Shown here: positions 1 to 7,495 of the stretch, piece by piece
How positions within the stretch are numbered: the first letter of the stretch is position 1
Layout of the letters: each line of letters begins with the position of its first letter
DNA from: Rhodothermales bacterium
GTDB lineage: Bacteria > Bacteroidota > Rhodothermia > Rhodothermales > Bin80
DNA: 50,911 nucleotides
Assembly: GCA_022821875.1 (NCBI GenBank)
Contig: JAJECV010000066.1
Location: 1-50,911 of the forward strand
Direction of reading: 5' to 3'
Translations under genes and position numbers: made by a program
The notes under the pieces: model-generated
What the model was told of the DNA's origin: nothing
Databases searched by the model: none
The model's input: only the letters and a program-made list of their open reading frames with translations

Positions 1-110
1 CGATTGCCGATGCCATCCTGGACCGACTTGTTCAGCCCGCCTATCGCATCGAACTCAGCGGAGATTCCATGCGAAAATCGGTCGCTGAATCCGAAGAATC
101 CAAGCCATGA
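1..110 (+). CDS. istB: IstB-like ATP-binding protein, C-terminal fragment (IS21 family)
   Basis: Only the last 35 codons are visible; the gene runs in from the left edge and stops with TGA at 108-110. The residues AILDRLVQPAYRIELSGDSM match my memory of the conserved C-terminus of IstB, the AAA+ helper ATPase that assists the IS21 transposase IstA in choosing and joining target DNA. The IS21-type terminal repeats lie about 70 bp downstream, which is where the right end of such an element should be. Whether the rest of istB and istA are intact cannot be seen. The family call rests on a short tail plus the context. Confidence 0.7.
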   Translation, partial: IADAILDRLVQPAYRIELSGDSMRKSVAESEESKP

Positions 111-181
111 AACATTCACGAAACGTACTCATTCCAACTCCTAAACAGACGTAAAAAATCGCTCCAAAAATGAGACCTGCC

Positions 182-254
182 AGGTGGGCAACATCAATCT
201 GAATAGGTGGGCAACATCAATCTGAATAGGTGGGCAACTTCATCTGAATACACA
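182..254 (+). mobile_element. Right end of an IS21-family element with three tandem 23-bp repeats
   Basis: A 23-bp unit starting AGGTGGGCAACATCAATC occurs at 182-204 and 205-227, and a slightly diverged copy at 228-249. The segment ends in TACACA at 249-254, so read from outside the element begins TGTGTA. Multiple repeats of the terminal sequence at each end are typical of IS21 elements and serve as transposase binding sites. The position just downstream of the istB tail fits the right terminus. An inverted match to the same unit is found at 45852-45874. Confidence 0.75.
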
Positions 255-582
255 ACGGATGCCGGCAGATCCGCCTCGTCTACTCCCAGATGGGAGATAA
301 CGGGATTTCCATGGGCCAATCTAAACCCGTCAGCTTCGTCTGGAGTTTGAATCCCAAAGTTTTCCCCAAAATCTCTGTAGTCCGCGGGGCAAAATCTGCT
401 GACACCTTGCCCTCCATGGTGGCATAGGGCCGTGCACGAATGAACATGATGTAGCGCAGGGGTTTGTGAGATGATGGATGGTAGGCGTGGGGGGCGATCC
501 AGCTCCAACACCTATGGCGCTACATAGAATTTTTAACAAAAAATGTGCGATTGCGTATCCCCGCCCCCTGCAAGTTCAGAAT
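255..582. other. Gene-poor stretch between the IS21 end and the MMPL gene
   Basis: No convincing gene was found here. The minus strand has short open frames at 194-511 and 330-539. They overlap in different frames, run into the IS repeats and resemble nothing I recognise. The stretch may hold decayed coding sequence and the 3' untranslated region of the MMPL gene. Confidence 0.5.
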
Positions 583-3084
583 TTAGTTGGAATGGCTACG
601 ATCTTCCTGCATCTGGATCAGCGCCGGTAAAAAGAGCAGTGCCGCCAAAAGTGTCGCCCCGATTCCGGTGATCGCAAGCGATCCAATGGTGTTCAAACCC
701 GGATGGAAACTCAGCAGAAGCCCCCCAAAGCCGACCATCGTCGTCACGGCCCCCATCGTCACATGCTCCCCTGTAGATCGCAGCGTGCGCCAAAGCGTTC
801 CGGCTCCCTCCTCCCGGTAGCGATGCACCAAATGGGCCCCCGCGTCATTCCCGATTCCAATAATTGCCGGAATCACAAACATATTATAGAAATTGAGCCG
901 CATGCCGAAGATCTGCATAAATAAAATCATCCAGATAATCCCGGCCACCAGAGGCAGCATGGCCAGAAGCGCCCATCGAAACCGACCAAAATTAGCCCAC
1001 ATCAAAAGCACCACGATGATCAGCGTCGCCAGCACCATATAGGGACTTTCCCGGCGCATCAGACGCAAAACCTCCGCGGCAACAATTGATGGAGATCCTG
1101 CGTGGTAGGTTTTCCCGTCTTCCGTCGTTATGTTGGCAACATCTTCCGCAAACGCCATGGACTTGCGCCCGTCTGAAAGCCCCACCCCCGGCAGAATCGT
1201 GATATACCCTCCCAACTCTCCTGTCTTGGACATAAAGCGCTGACTCAGGAGTTCCGGTACATCCTCAACCGCAATCGGGGTCCGGGTCTGCGCCGCCCTC
1301 CGAATCCGCTCCAGATCCTCATCGCCAGCCAGAACTGGATCTGTCAGCAGGGAATCCCGGATATAGGCAATCCGGGCAATCCGGGCGGTTTGTTTCTGCG
1401 GCTCCAGAGGAAACCGGTCCTGAAGCGTTTCAACATCCTGAATCGTGGTACGAAAACTGTCTGTATCAATCACATGCAGCGCGGTGTCCCGTTCCATTCT
1501 GGAACGCAATGCCTCCGCAACCGCAGGTGCCTCCGCCGGATCATCCACCACAATGTACGCAGGATTCCTCCGATTAAAATCACTGTAGGCCGCTGCCACT
1601 TTTGAATTCACGGCAACCCAATCCTCATACTCCGGCTCCAAAACAGAAAACCGGTACTCAAACTCCGTGCCCGGAGCCATGAACAGGGCAACGATCGTCG
1701 CGAAGGTACATCCTGTCAAAAGCCCGCGAGCTCCGGCCAGAGGGCCATATGTAACCGCTTCTGCCGGGCGACTGCGCTCAAAATGCAGCACCTTCCAGCG
1801 CTCACACAGGACCAGCAGTGCAGGCAGTACATGAAGCATGGCAATCAATGCCACCAATACCCCGGTCCCCGCCAGAAAACCAAACTCACTAAACCCTTTG
1901 AAATCCGCGGCCATCAGCACATACATTGCAGCCGCCGTCGTCAGTGCGCCCACGGCAATCGCCTGCCCGGTGCTCATGAATGTCTTCTCTGCAGCGTCCT
2001 CCACACGATGCCCCGCTCCCCGCTCTTCTATGTAACGCGCATAAAAATGAATTCCATAGTCAATCCCCAGGCCAAAAAGAACCAGGCCAAGAGTCGAACT
2101 GAACAGATTCAATGTCTCATAGACCAAAAAACCTATCGCAGCCGTCCAGACTAAGCTCATCAAAAGGGGGATCCCAATCAGCAGTGCAGTAACCGGTGCA
2201 CGCGCAAGTTCGGACCAGACCGCCTCTTTTCCCCGCAGCTGGATCGCCTTGACAAAAAAGTAGGACATCAACACCAGAAGCACGGCAACCGCCCCCGCGC
2301 CAAAAGAACCGATGACATCGTCGGTAATGGCACGCACTTCTATCCGCTGTCTCCACAATCGACCGGCCAGATAGGTCTGCATCTGCGCATGGTGGAACGA
2401 AGGCCCGACTTCCTCGATCTCATCCTGAAGGGTGCGGTAGACCGCCTCTATATAATCTACATTTGAAGAGGATCCCGGAACAAAAAAGCGGACAACCAGA
2501 ATTGTACTGTCTGCACTCACCCGATACTCCGGGCCTACAATCTGATCGAAAACCTCCTCCAGAGATTCCATCTCCGAGCCCTCCTCCACTTCTTCCTCAT
2601 CATCCAGACTGAAAAAGAATGGATTCGCCGCAAGCTTGGCCTCTGTGATCTGATCCTCCAGCCAGATTGTCAGCGTGTTTAATTCTTCATCCGTTGCAAA
2701 ATACAATCCGTTATCCGCCATAAACCCGGTATCTCGTCGGAGTTCCTCCCGCAGAAACAGCGGCTGACCTGAAAGGGAATCCCGGAGTGCCATTGCGCGG
2801 GGGACCAAGGCTTCCGCGAACGCCAGATTTGAAGTGAACGAAGGGCTCTCAATGGCCAGATCCACCGAAACCTCCCCTGCACCTATCGTATCCCTGATCT
2901 TTTCAAGCGACTGCACACTGGGATAGGACTCCGGAATGAGATTGGCAAAGTCGGGATCTATGGTCAGCCGTGCTGCGAGCAGCACGCTGCCGACCGTAAT
3001 CAAAAGAGCCGTCAGCAGCACGACACCGGGATGTCGCACCACCATGCAGATCCATCCGCGTAACCGGGCAAAAAGAAAGGTCAT
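583..3084 (-). CDS. RND superfamily (MMPL/HpnN-like) transporter
   Basis: This 833-residue inner-membrane protein has the RND plan of a duplicated half: one helix (about 21-40), a large periplasmic loop (about 41-255), then a five-helix bundle, all repeated. The transmembrane Asp motifs GLGIDYGIH (about 338-346) in the first half and GIGNDAGAH in the second are the proton-relay signature of this family. Members export lipids such as hopanoids, mycolates or carotenoid-like compounds; the substrate here is unknown. An acidic stretch rich in Glu (about 161-178) lies in the first periplasmic loop. The start ATG overlaps the stop of the upstream DUF3047 gene as ATGA (3081-3084), so the two are probably translationally coupled. 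Confidence 0.88.
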   Translation of the reverse strand: MTFLFARLRGWICMVVRHPGVVLLTALLITVGSVLLAARLTIDPDFANLIPESYPSVQSLEKIRDTIGAGEVSVDLAIESPSFTSNLAFAEALVPRAMALRDSLSGQPLFLREELRRDTGFMADNGLYFATDEELNTLTIWLEDQITEAKLAANPFFFSLDDEEEVEEGSEMESLEEVFDQIVGPEYRVSADSTILVVRFFVPGSSSNVDYIEAVYRTLQDEIEEVGPSFHHAQMQTYLAGRLWRQRIEVRAITDDVIGSFGAGAVAVLLVLMSYFFVKAIQLRGKEAVWSELARAPVTALLIGIPLLMSLVWTAAIGFLVYETLNLFSSTLGLVLFGLGIDYGIHFYARYIEERGAGHRVEDAAEKTFMSTGQAIAVGALTTAAAMYVLMAADFKGFSEFGFLAGTGVLVALIAMLHVLPALLVLCERWKVLHFERSRPAEAVTYGPLAGARGLLTGCTFATIVALFMAPGTEFEYRFSVLEPEYEDWVAVNSKVAAAYSDFNRRNPAYIVVDDPAEAPAVAEALRSRMERDTALHVIDTDSFRTTIQDVETLQDRFPLEPQKQTARIARIAYIRDSLLTDPVLAGDEDLERIRRAAQTRTPIAVEDVPELLSQRFMSKTGELGGYITILPGVGLSDGRKSMAFAEDVANITTEDGKTYHAGSPSIVAAEVLRLMRRESPYMVLATLIIVVLLMWANFGRFRWALLAMLPLVAGIIWMILFMQIFGMRLNFYNMFVIPAIIGIGNDAGAHLVHRYREEGAGTLWRTLRSTGEHVTMGAVTTMVGFGGLLLSFHPGLNTIGSLAITGIGATLLAALLFLPALIQMQEDRSHSN

Positions 3085-3791
3085 TCTTCCGAAAGCACTA
3101 CGATGTCGTCGAAGTACACATCGGCCGCTCCACCTGTGTTGTCACTGTCACTCCACACCATAATATAAAGCGGAGATTGCGGCGGCGGCCTGCCAAAAAA
3201 CATCTCATAGTCCCGGGCGGCATTCCGTTCAATCTCAATCCACTGCCCTTTGGACTCAAGCGCAGACGAAACGACCAGCACCTGCAATTTCCCGTAGCGC
3301 GCCAAGGAACCCCTTGGCAATGTGCTGCTGTAGGTGTACTTGATCGTACATGGGCGTCTTAGCCAGTCATCACAATCAAAGGCAACATAGAGGGCCGCTC
3401 CGGTATCGTTCAGGTTCCTGTGATCTTCTTTTGCCCCCTCCGGCAGCTGATCCGCCCGCCAGCGCCAGCGCAGCCGGGGAAACTGATCCACATTCCACTC
3501 CAGCCCGTCCCCCCTTGGCAAAGCAATCTGCACCGACTCGCCCTGAGTATATGCCCGCAGAATCTTCCCCCCCTCTCCCGTCACCACCTTTACATAGTCG
3601 TTGGGTTTTGCATGGTCTGCCGGAAGAACACGCATCATCCTTGACCGTTTGTCGGGAATCCTCCATGAACTGGGAAGACCGTCAATCGCATACCCTTCAA
3701 AGTCCTCAATGACCAGAAACTGCTGGGCAGAGATATCTGGAATGCATGGACCTGCCAGAACGAACAAAGAAAGGATTGCACCTGCACGCAT
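3081..3791 (-). CDS. DUF3047 family exported protein
   Basis: This 236-residue protein has a hydrophobic N-terminus (about 4-22) that looks like a cleavable signal peptide ending near ISAQQ, so it is probably periplasmic. The body resembles DUF3047, with an opening phrase EDFEGYAIDGLPSSWRI and a closing DVYFDDIVVL typical of carbohydrate-binding-like beta-sandwich folds. The biochemical role is unknown. It lies 3 bp downstream of the membrane protein gene at 3795-4787 and overlaps the MMPL gene by 4 bp. The three probably form one operon for export or modification of an envelope lipid. Confidence 0.75.
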   Translation of the reverse strand: MRAGAILSLFVLAGPCIPDISAQQFLVIEDFEGYAIDGLPSSWRIPDKRSRMMRVLPADHAKPNDYVKVVTGEGGKILRAYTQGESVQIALPRGDGLEWNVDQFPRLRWRWRADQLPEGAKEDHRNLNDTGAALYVAFDCDDWLRRPCTIKYTYSSTLPRGSLARYGKLQVLVVSSALESKGQWIEIERNAARDYEMFFGRPPPQSPLYIMVWSDSDNTGGAADVYFDDIVVLSEE

Positions 3792-3794
3792 TTT

Positions 3795-4787
3795 TTAGGG
3801 AGAGGCCGATTTTCCTGACGCATCAAGAGGCGGTTTGGTCACGGACAATGCATCTGCCTCTTTGGGCATGCGTACAGAGAGGGTGGTAAAAAAGAGCAGA
3901 TTGATCAGCCGGTTCACGAGTGCAACCGCGCCAAAGAGCGCCGCAATGTGCGTTTCAGGAACCGTCATCGCCCCCGCAATACTCACCGCAACCGCCATCG
4001 TCAACAAATCCTGATTTGGAATGAACGGAAGCCTGTAGACGATAACAGAAACAGCAGCATATGTAAACCATGTTTCTATTGAAACTTCAGGCATGGCGAG
4101 ATGCCACATCGTGATTTCCAGAGAATGCCGGAGCAGCACACGCGCAACATGGAGACTGAAAACAATCCGGGTTGCCTTCCACGGCATGGAGAAAAGCCAT
4201 TGCCGGCGCGTAGACGCAATTACAAGAATAATGAGCGTGGCACTGATTCCTCCGATCAGGAAGACCGCCTGGGTTTCTCCGATCAGATCCTGTACATTCA
4301 CCTGCCCTTTGAGGGCAAAAAAAGCAAGGAGCAGAACCGCAATCAATGTGGAGGCAACCGCCGAGATAATATTCATGTCCCGAACACACTCCATGAGTGA
4401 CCGGCTTGACATCTTCACATGATCCCGCGCCCAGGCAAAAATATAGATCTCACCGGAATACCCCAGCACGTCCTTATTCAGGATCCGCTTCTTAATGAAG
4501 GCGCGGATAGCTGGACCCGGGCGGAAATCCCATACCACCCGGTAAGCCAGAAACTGTATGGTGGGTAAAAGGAAGTACACGGCAACCAGCAGCACATAAA
4601 ACCAGGGATTCCGCGGCAGCCCCTGAAATACACTGCGGAATTCCATCTCACGCAATTGCCATACCAGTAATGAAACAATTCCCACAGTAAAACTTATGCG
4701 TGCAATGCGCAGGATACGCCTGCCTTGCCGGGTCGTACTTAATTCTGTCAGACGTTCCTGTATCTGCATGCTGAAAACATTGACCAT
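3795..4787 (-). CDS. Polytopic membrane protein, flippase-like (LPG synthase TM-region/UPF0104-like)
   Basis: This 330-residue protein has about eight hydrophobic helices, the first at about 30-47, and short charged loops. Its layout resembles the membrane part of lysylphosphatidylglycerol synthase and related proteins that move or help modify lipids. I see no diagnostic motif and the family call is tentative. It begins the minus-strand operon that continues with the DUF3047 and MMPL genes. An internal ATG at codon 7 is an alternative start. The start lies about 65 bp from the divergent MaoC gene, so the two promoters share this short gap. Confidence 0.6.
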   Translation of the reverse strand: MVNVFSMQIQERLTELSTTRQGRRILRIARISFTVGIVSLLVWQLREMEFRSVFQGLPRNPWFYVLLVAVYFLLPTIQFLAYRVVWDFRPGPAIRAFIKKRILNKDVLGYSGEIYIFAWARDHVKMSSRSLMECVRDMNIISAVASTLIAVLLLAFFALKGQVNVQDLIGETQAVFLIGGISATLIILVIASTRRQWLFSMPWKATRIVFSLHVARVLLRHSLEITMWHLAMPEVSIETWFTYAAVSVIVYRLPFIPNQDLLTMAVAVSIAGAMTVPETHIAALFGAVALVNRLINLLFFTTLSVRMPKEADALSVTKPPLDASGKSASP

Positions 4788-4852
4788 TCCATGGACTTCC
4801 AGAATGACCGTCTATATCGTATCTTTCAATGCAATCCGTTTGTCACCCGACT

Positions 4853-5287
4853 ATGAGTCAACAAAAATCCGGCCACTCTTTTGATTCCCTCAAGATTGGC
4901 GATACTTATGACTTTCATCGCTTTATCAGTGAAGAGGATGTCCAGACATTTGCTCGGATCACTGGAGATGACAATCCACTCCATGTGGATGCCGAGTACG
5001 CCAAAAACACCCGTTTCGGAGATCGTATTGTCCACGGTGTATTCCTTTTGGGCCTCATCTCCAAGGTTCTGGGACGTGACTTTCCCGGCCCCGGGAGTGT
5101 GGCGGTCTCCATTTCGTGTCGATTCCTACGCCCGGTACGTGTTAACTCAGAAGTGCGTGTTTCGGTCAAGATTGTCGAAAAATTGGAACAACGGCGTTAT
5201 GTCAAAGCGGAAACCTTCGTCTTCACCGATGCCAATAAAAAAGCTTTAGTTGGTGAAGCAACCATTATTCCTCCGGTGGATCCATGA
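4853..5287 (+). CDS. MaoC-like (R)-hydratase
   Basis: This 144-residue protein has a single hot-dog domain. The hydratase motif is clear: FARITGDDNPLHVDAEYA followed by FGDRIVHG, with the Asp and His of the DxxPLH signature as catalytic residues. Such enzymes hydrate trans-2-enoyl-CoA or enoyl-ACP to the (R)-3-hydroxy form. The ATG at 4853 is preferred because the family usually starts shortly before the FDSLKIGD segment; an ATG at 4829 would add eight residues. Its 3' end overlaps the 3' end of the convergent recF gene by 23 bp. Confidence 0.85.
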   Translation: MSQQKSGHSFDSLKIGDTYDFHRFISEEDVQTFARITGDDNPLHVDAEYAKNTRFGDRIVHGVFLLGLISKVLGRDFPGPGSVAVSISCRFLRPVRVNSEVRVSVKIVEKLEQRRYVKAETFVFTDANKKALVGEATIIPPVDP

Positions 5288-6410
5288 TGATTTCTCCGCG
5301 CAGAACCTGAATACACCGATTCGCATCTCTCCCCTGCAGGATGCGGCAGCGCAATCTTTCCGCGTCCGCGACGGTTACCAGACTTTGTCCAGTGGAACTG
5401 TCCTGCAACCAATCCAAAATCACCTTGGTCCGATCCGAATCAAGAGAATCAAAGACATCATCCAGCAGCAGAATGGGCTTTTCTTCCAGGCGCGAATCAA
5501 GATAGTGATACTGGGCCAGCTTGAGTGCAATGGCAAACGAGCGGTGTTGCCCGGTGGAGGCAAAGCGCCGGACATCCTGTCCATCCAACTTAAAAACCAG
5601 TTCATCCCGATGAGGTCCAACGGTCGTTCGTCCGATTTCTTTATCACGGCTCACGGTTTCCTCAAGCGCAGATATCAGCGCCTTCTCCGCCACTTCCGCC
5701 GAAGCACGCTCCTCTTTGGGAATGGGACCCTGATAAAGAACCTCCGGTTCCTCGATCGCCTCTCCGAGTTGTTGCCATGCATACTTAAGCTGTTCACCGA
5801 ATTTCTGAAGAAACGCGGCACGCAAGGCAATAATCTTCCCTCCGAACCGGGCCAGAATTGTATTGAGCGGCATCAGCATACTCATGTCCAGCGGACGCAT
5901 ACGATTACGGATCAGGTATTCATTGCGCTGTTTCAGCGCACGGCGGTACTGAATGAGATCTTCCAGATGTGCAGGTCTTGCCTGGCTCAGCATGCTGTTC
6001 AGAAATTTTCTGCGCTCCTCCGGTCCCCCGTACGTGAGATTCTGGTCACCGGGCGCAAAAAGAACGATGGGAACCACCCCGACCACCTCCGCCAGCCGGT
6101 CCAGCGGAGCACCGTTAATGAACATGCGCTTTCCCTGCCGGGCCGCGAATGCAATCCGTATTTCTATTTCACGCCGGAGAGATCCTTCAAATTTGCCTTC
6201 AATCTCAAAAAACGGGGCGGCCTGCCGGAGCACATAGCGATCCACATTGGTCAGAAAACTCTTGGAGAGGCAGAGATAGTGAATCGCCTCCAGAATATTC
6301 GTCTTGCCTGCGCCATTTGGTCCGTAGAGCAGGTTAATCCCGGGCGCGAATGTCAACGTTGTGTCCGCATGCGCCCGCATACTTCGAAGACGGAGTGAGC
6401 GCAGGATCAT
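5265..6410 (-). CDS. recF: DNA replication and repair protein RecF
   Basis: This 381-residue protein is an SMC-like ABC ATPase that helps load RecA at single-strand gaps. The Walker A is GPNGAGKT at 30-37, the ABC signature region is STGQHRS, and the Walker B with D-loop is LLLDDVFDSLD near the C-terminus. The length is usual for RecF. In many bacteria recF sits beside dnaA-dnaN, but here it lies about 30 kb away next to murQ. Its 3' end overlaps the convergent MaoC gene by 23 bp. Confidence 0.95.
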   Translation of the reverse strand: MILRSLRLRSMRAHADTTLTFAPGINLLYGPNGAGKTNILEAIHYLCLSKSFLTNVDRYVLRQAAPFFEIEGKFEGSLRREIEIRIAFAARQGKRMFINGAPLDRLAEVVGVVPIVLFAPGDQNLTYGGPEERRKFLNSMLSQARPAHLEDLIQYRRALKQRNEYLIRNRMRPLDMSMLMPLNTILARFGGKIIALRAAFLQKFGEQLKYAWQQLGEAIEEPEVLYQGPIPKEERASAEVAEKALISALEETVSRDKEIGRTTVGPHRDELVFKLDGQDVRRFASTGQHRSFAIALKLAQYHYLDSRLEEKPILLLDDVFDSLDSDRTKVILDWLQDSSTGQSLVTVADAERLRCRILQGRDANRCIQVLRGEIIMDPPEE

Positions 6411-6515
6411 TACACCAGTTTAAGACAAGATTACGCAAATCCCAAATATTCGTTCGCACATTGGTTCATTTATGCGGGCAAAGCGTATACCCGCTTTCTA
6501 CTAAAAAATCAACCC

Positions 6516-7430
6516 ATGACTACACCCCCCCAGCTATTTGAAGAGCTTCAAAGCTTAGTCACGGAGCAGCGGAATCCACGCTCCATGAATATCGACAACG
6601 CATCTGTAGAAGAAATCCTTGCGATTATCAATACAGAAGACCAACTTGTCCCCCAGGCCGTAAAGGAGGAACTGCCCTACATTGCAAAAGCAGTAAACAT
6701 TGTAACGGCGGCGCTCGAAAACGGGGGGCGTTTAATTTATATCGGAGCGGGCACCAGCGGACGGCTCGGAATCCTGGATGCATCCGAATGTCCTCCCACC
6801 TTTGGGTCTTCCCCCGAAGATATTCAGGGCATTATTGCCGGTGGAAAGGAGGCTGTTTTTCGGTCACAGGAAGGTGCCGAAGACAGTGCATCTGATGGCG
6901 TTGATGCTCTTCACGCTATCGGACTCACTGCGGATGATGTGGTTTGCGGCATTGCTGCAAGCCGACGAACTCCCTTTGTGGTAGGCGCAATGGCCGAAGC
7001 CCGAAAAATTGGATGCAAGACTCTGTTTGTCACCTGCAACCCCCGTTCGACGTTTGGTCTTGATGTAGATGTGGCCATTTGCGTTGTTGTGGGACCGGAA
7101 GTCATCATGGGATCAACCCGAATGAAAAGTGGGACGGCACAGAAACTGGTGCTCAATATGATCACGACCACTTCCATGGTTCGACTTGGCAAAGTCTACC
7201 AGAATATGATGGTGGACCTGCAGATGACCGCCGAAAAACTGACGCAGAGATCCCGTCGCACCGTCATGACCGTCACCGGACTGAACTATGAGGAGGCAAC
7301 CAACGCACTCATCGCCGCCGATGGCCATGTGAAGACGGCCCTGGTGATGATTCTTGCGGAAGTTTCCAGAGAAGAAGCCCTGCGGCGATTGAAAGCGTCC
7401 AATGGGTTTGTGCGGGGTGCACTTCGATAA
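6516..7430 (+). CDS. murQ: N-acetylmuramic acid 6-phosphate etherase
   Basis: This 304-residue SIS-domain enzyme cleaves the D-lactyl ether of MurNAc-6-phosphate to give GlcNAc-6-phosphate in peptidoglycan recycling. The sugar-phosphate loop IGAGTSGRLG (about 76-85) and the motif DASECPPTFG with catalytic Glu91 are present. A second conserved acidic site appears in EGAEDS. The C-terminal part, with a GxVKTA-like helix and ASNGFVRGAL end, fits the family. It stands alone, divergent from recF, with mfd 65 bp downstream behind a parS site. No transporter or MurNAc kinase gene is nearby. Confidence 0.95.
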   Translation: MTTPPQLFEELQSLVTEQRNPRSMNIDNASVEEILAIINTEDQLVPQAVKEELPYIAKAVNIVTAALENGGRLIYIGAGTSGRLGILDASECPPTFGSSPEDIQGIIAGGKEAVFRSQEGAEDSASDGVDALHAIGLTADDVVCGIAASRRTPFVVGAMAEARKIGCKTLFVTCNPRSTFGLDVDVAICVVVGPEVIMGSTRMKSGTAQKLVLNMITTTSMVRLGKVYQNMMVDLQMTAEKLTQRSRRTVMTVTGLNYEEATNALIAADGHVKTALVMILAEVSREEALRRLKASNGFVRGALR

Positions 7431-7464
7431 TATTTGCAGGCGGAACGTCGTTTCAGTGACAAAA

Positions 7465-7480
7465 TGTTTCACGTGAAACA
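7465..7480. other. parS centromere site 1 (ParB binding)
   Basis: The 16-bp palindrome TGTTTCACGTGAAACA matches the canonical chromosomal parS sequence exactly. ParB dimers bind such sites near the origin and spread to form the segregation complex moved by ParA. It lies between murQ and mfd, ending 15 bp before the mfd start. It is about 29 kb from the putative oriC, within the usual parS zone. parA and parB are not in this window. Confidence 0.93.
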
Positions 7481-7495
7481 CTAAACTCTCCACTT

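Noticed and set aside
194..539. Minus-strand open frames next to the IS21 end as genes
   Set aside because: They overlap in different frames, run into the IS repeats and resemble nothing known.
5250..6398. 382-residue plus-strand open frame opposite recF
   Set aside because: It mirrors recF in full, and recF has all its ATPase motifs. It is a shadow frame.
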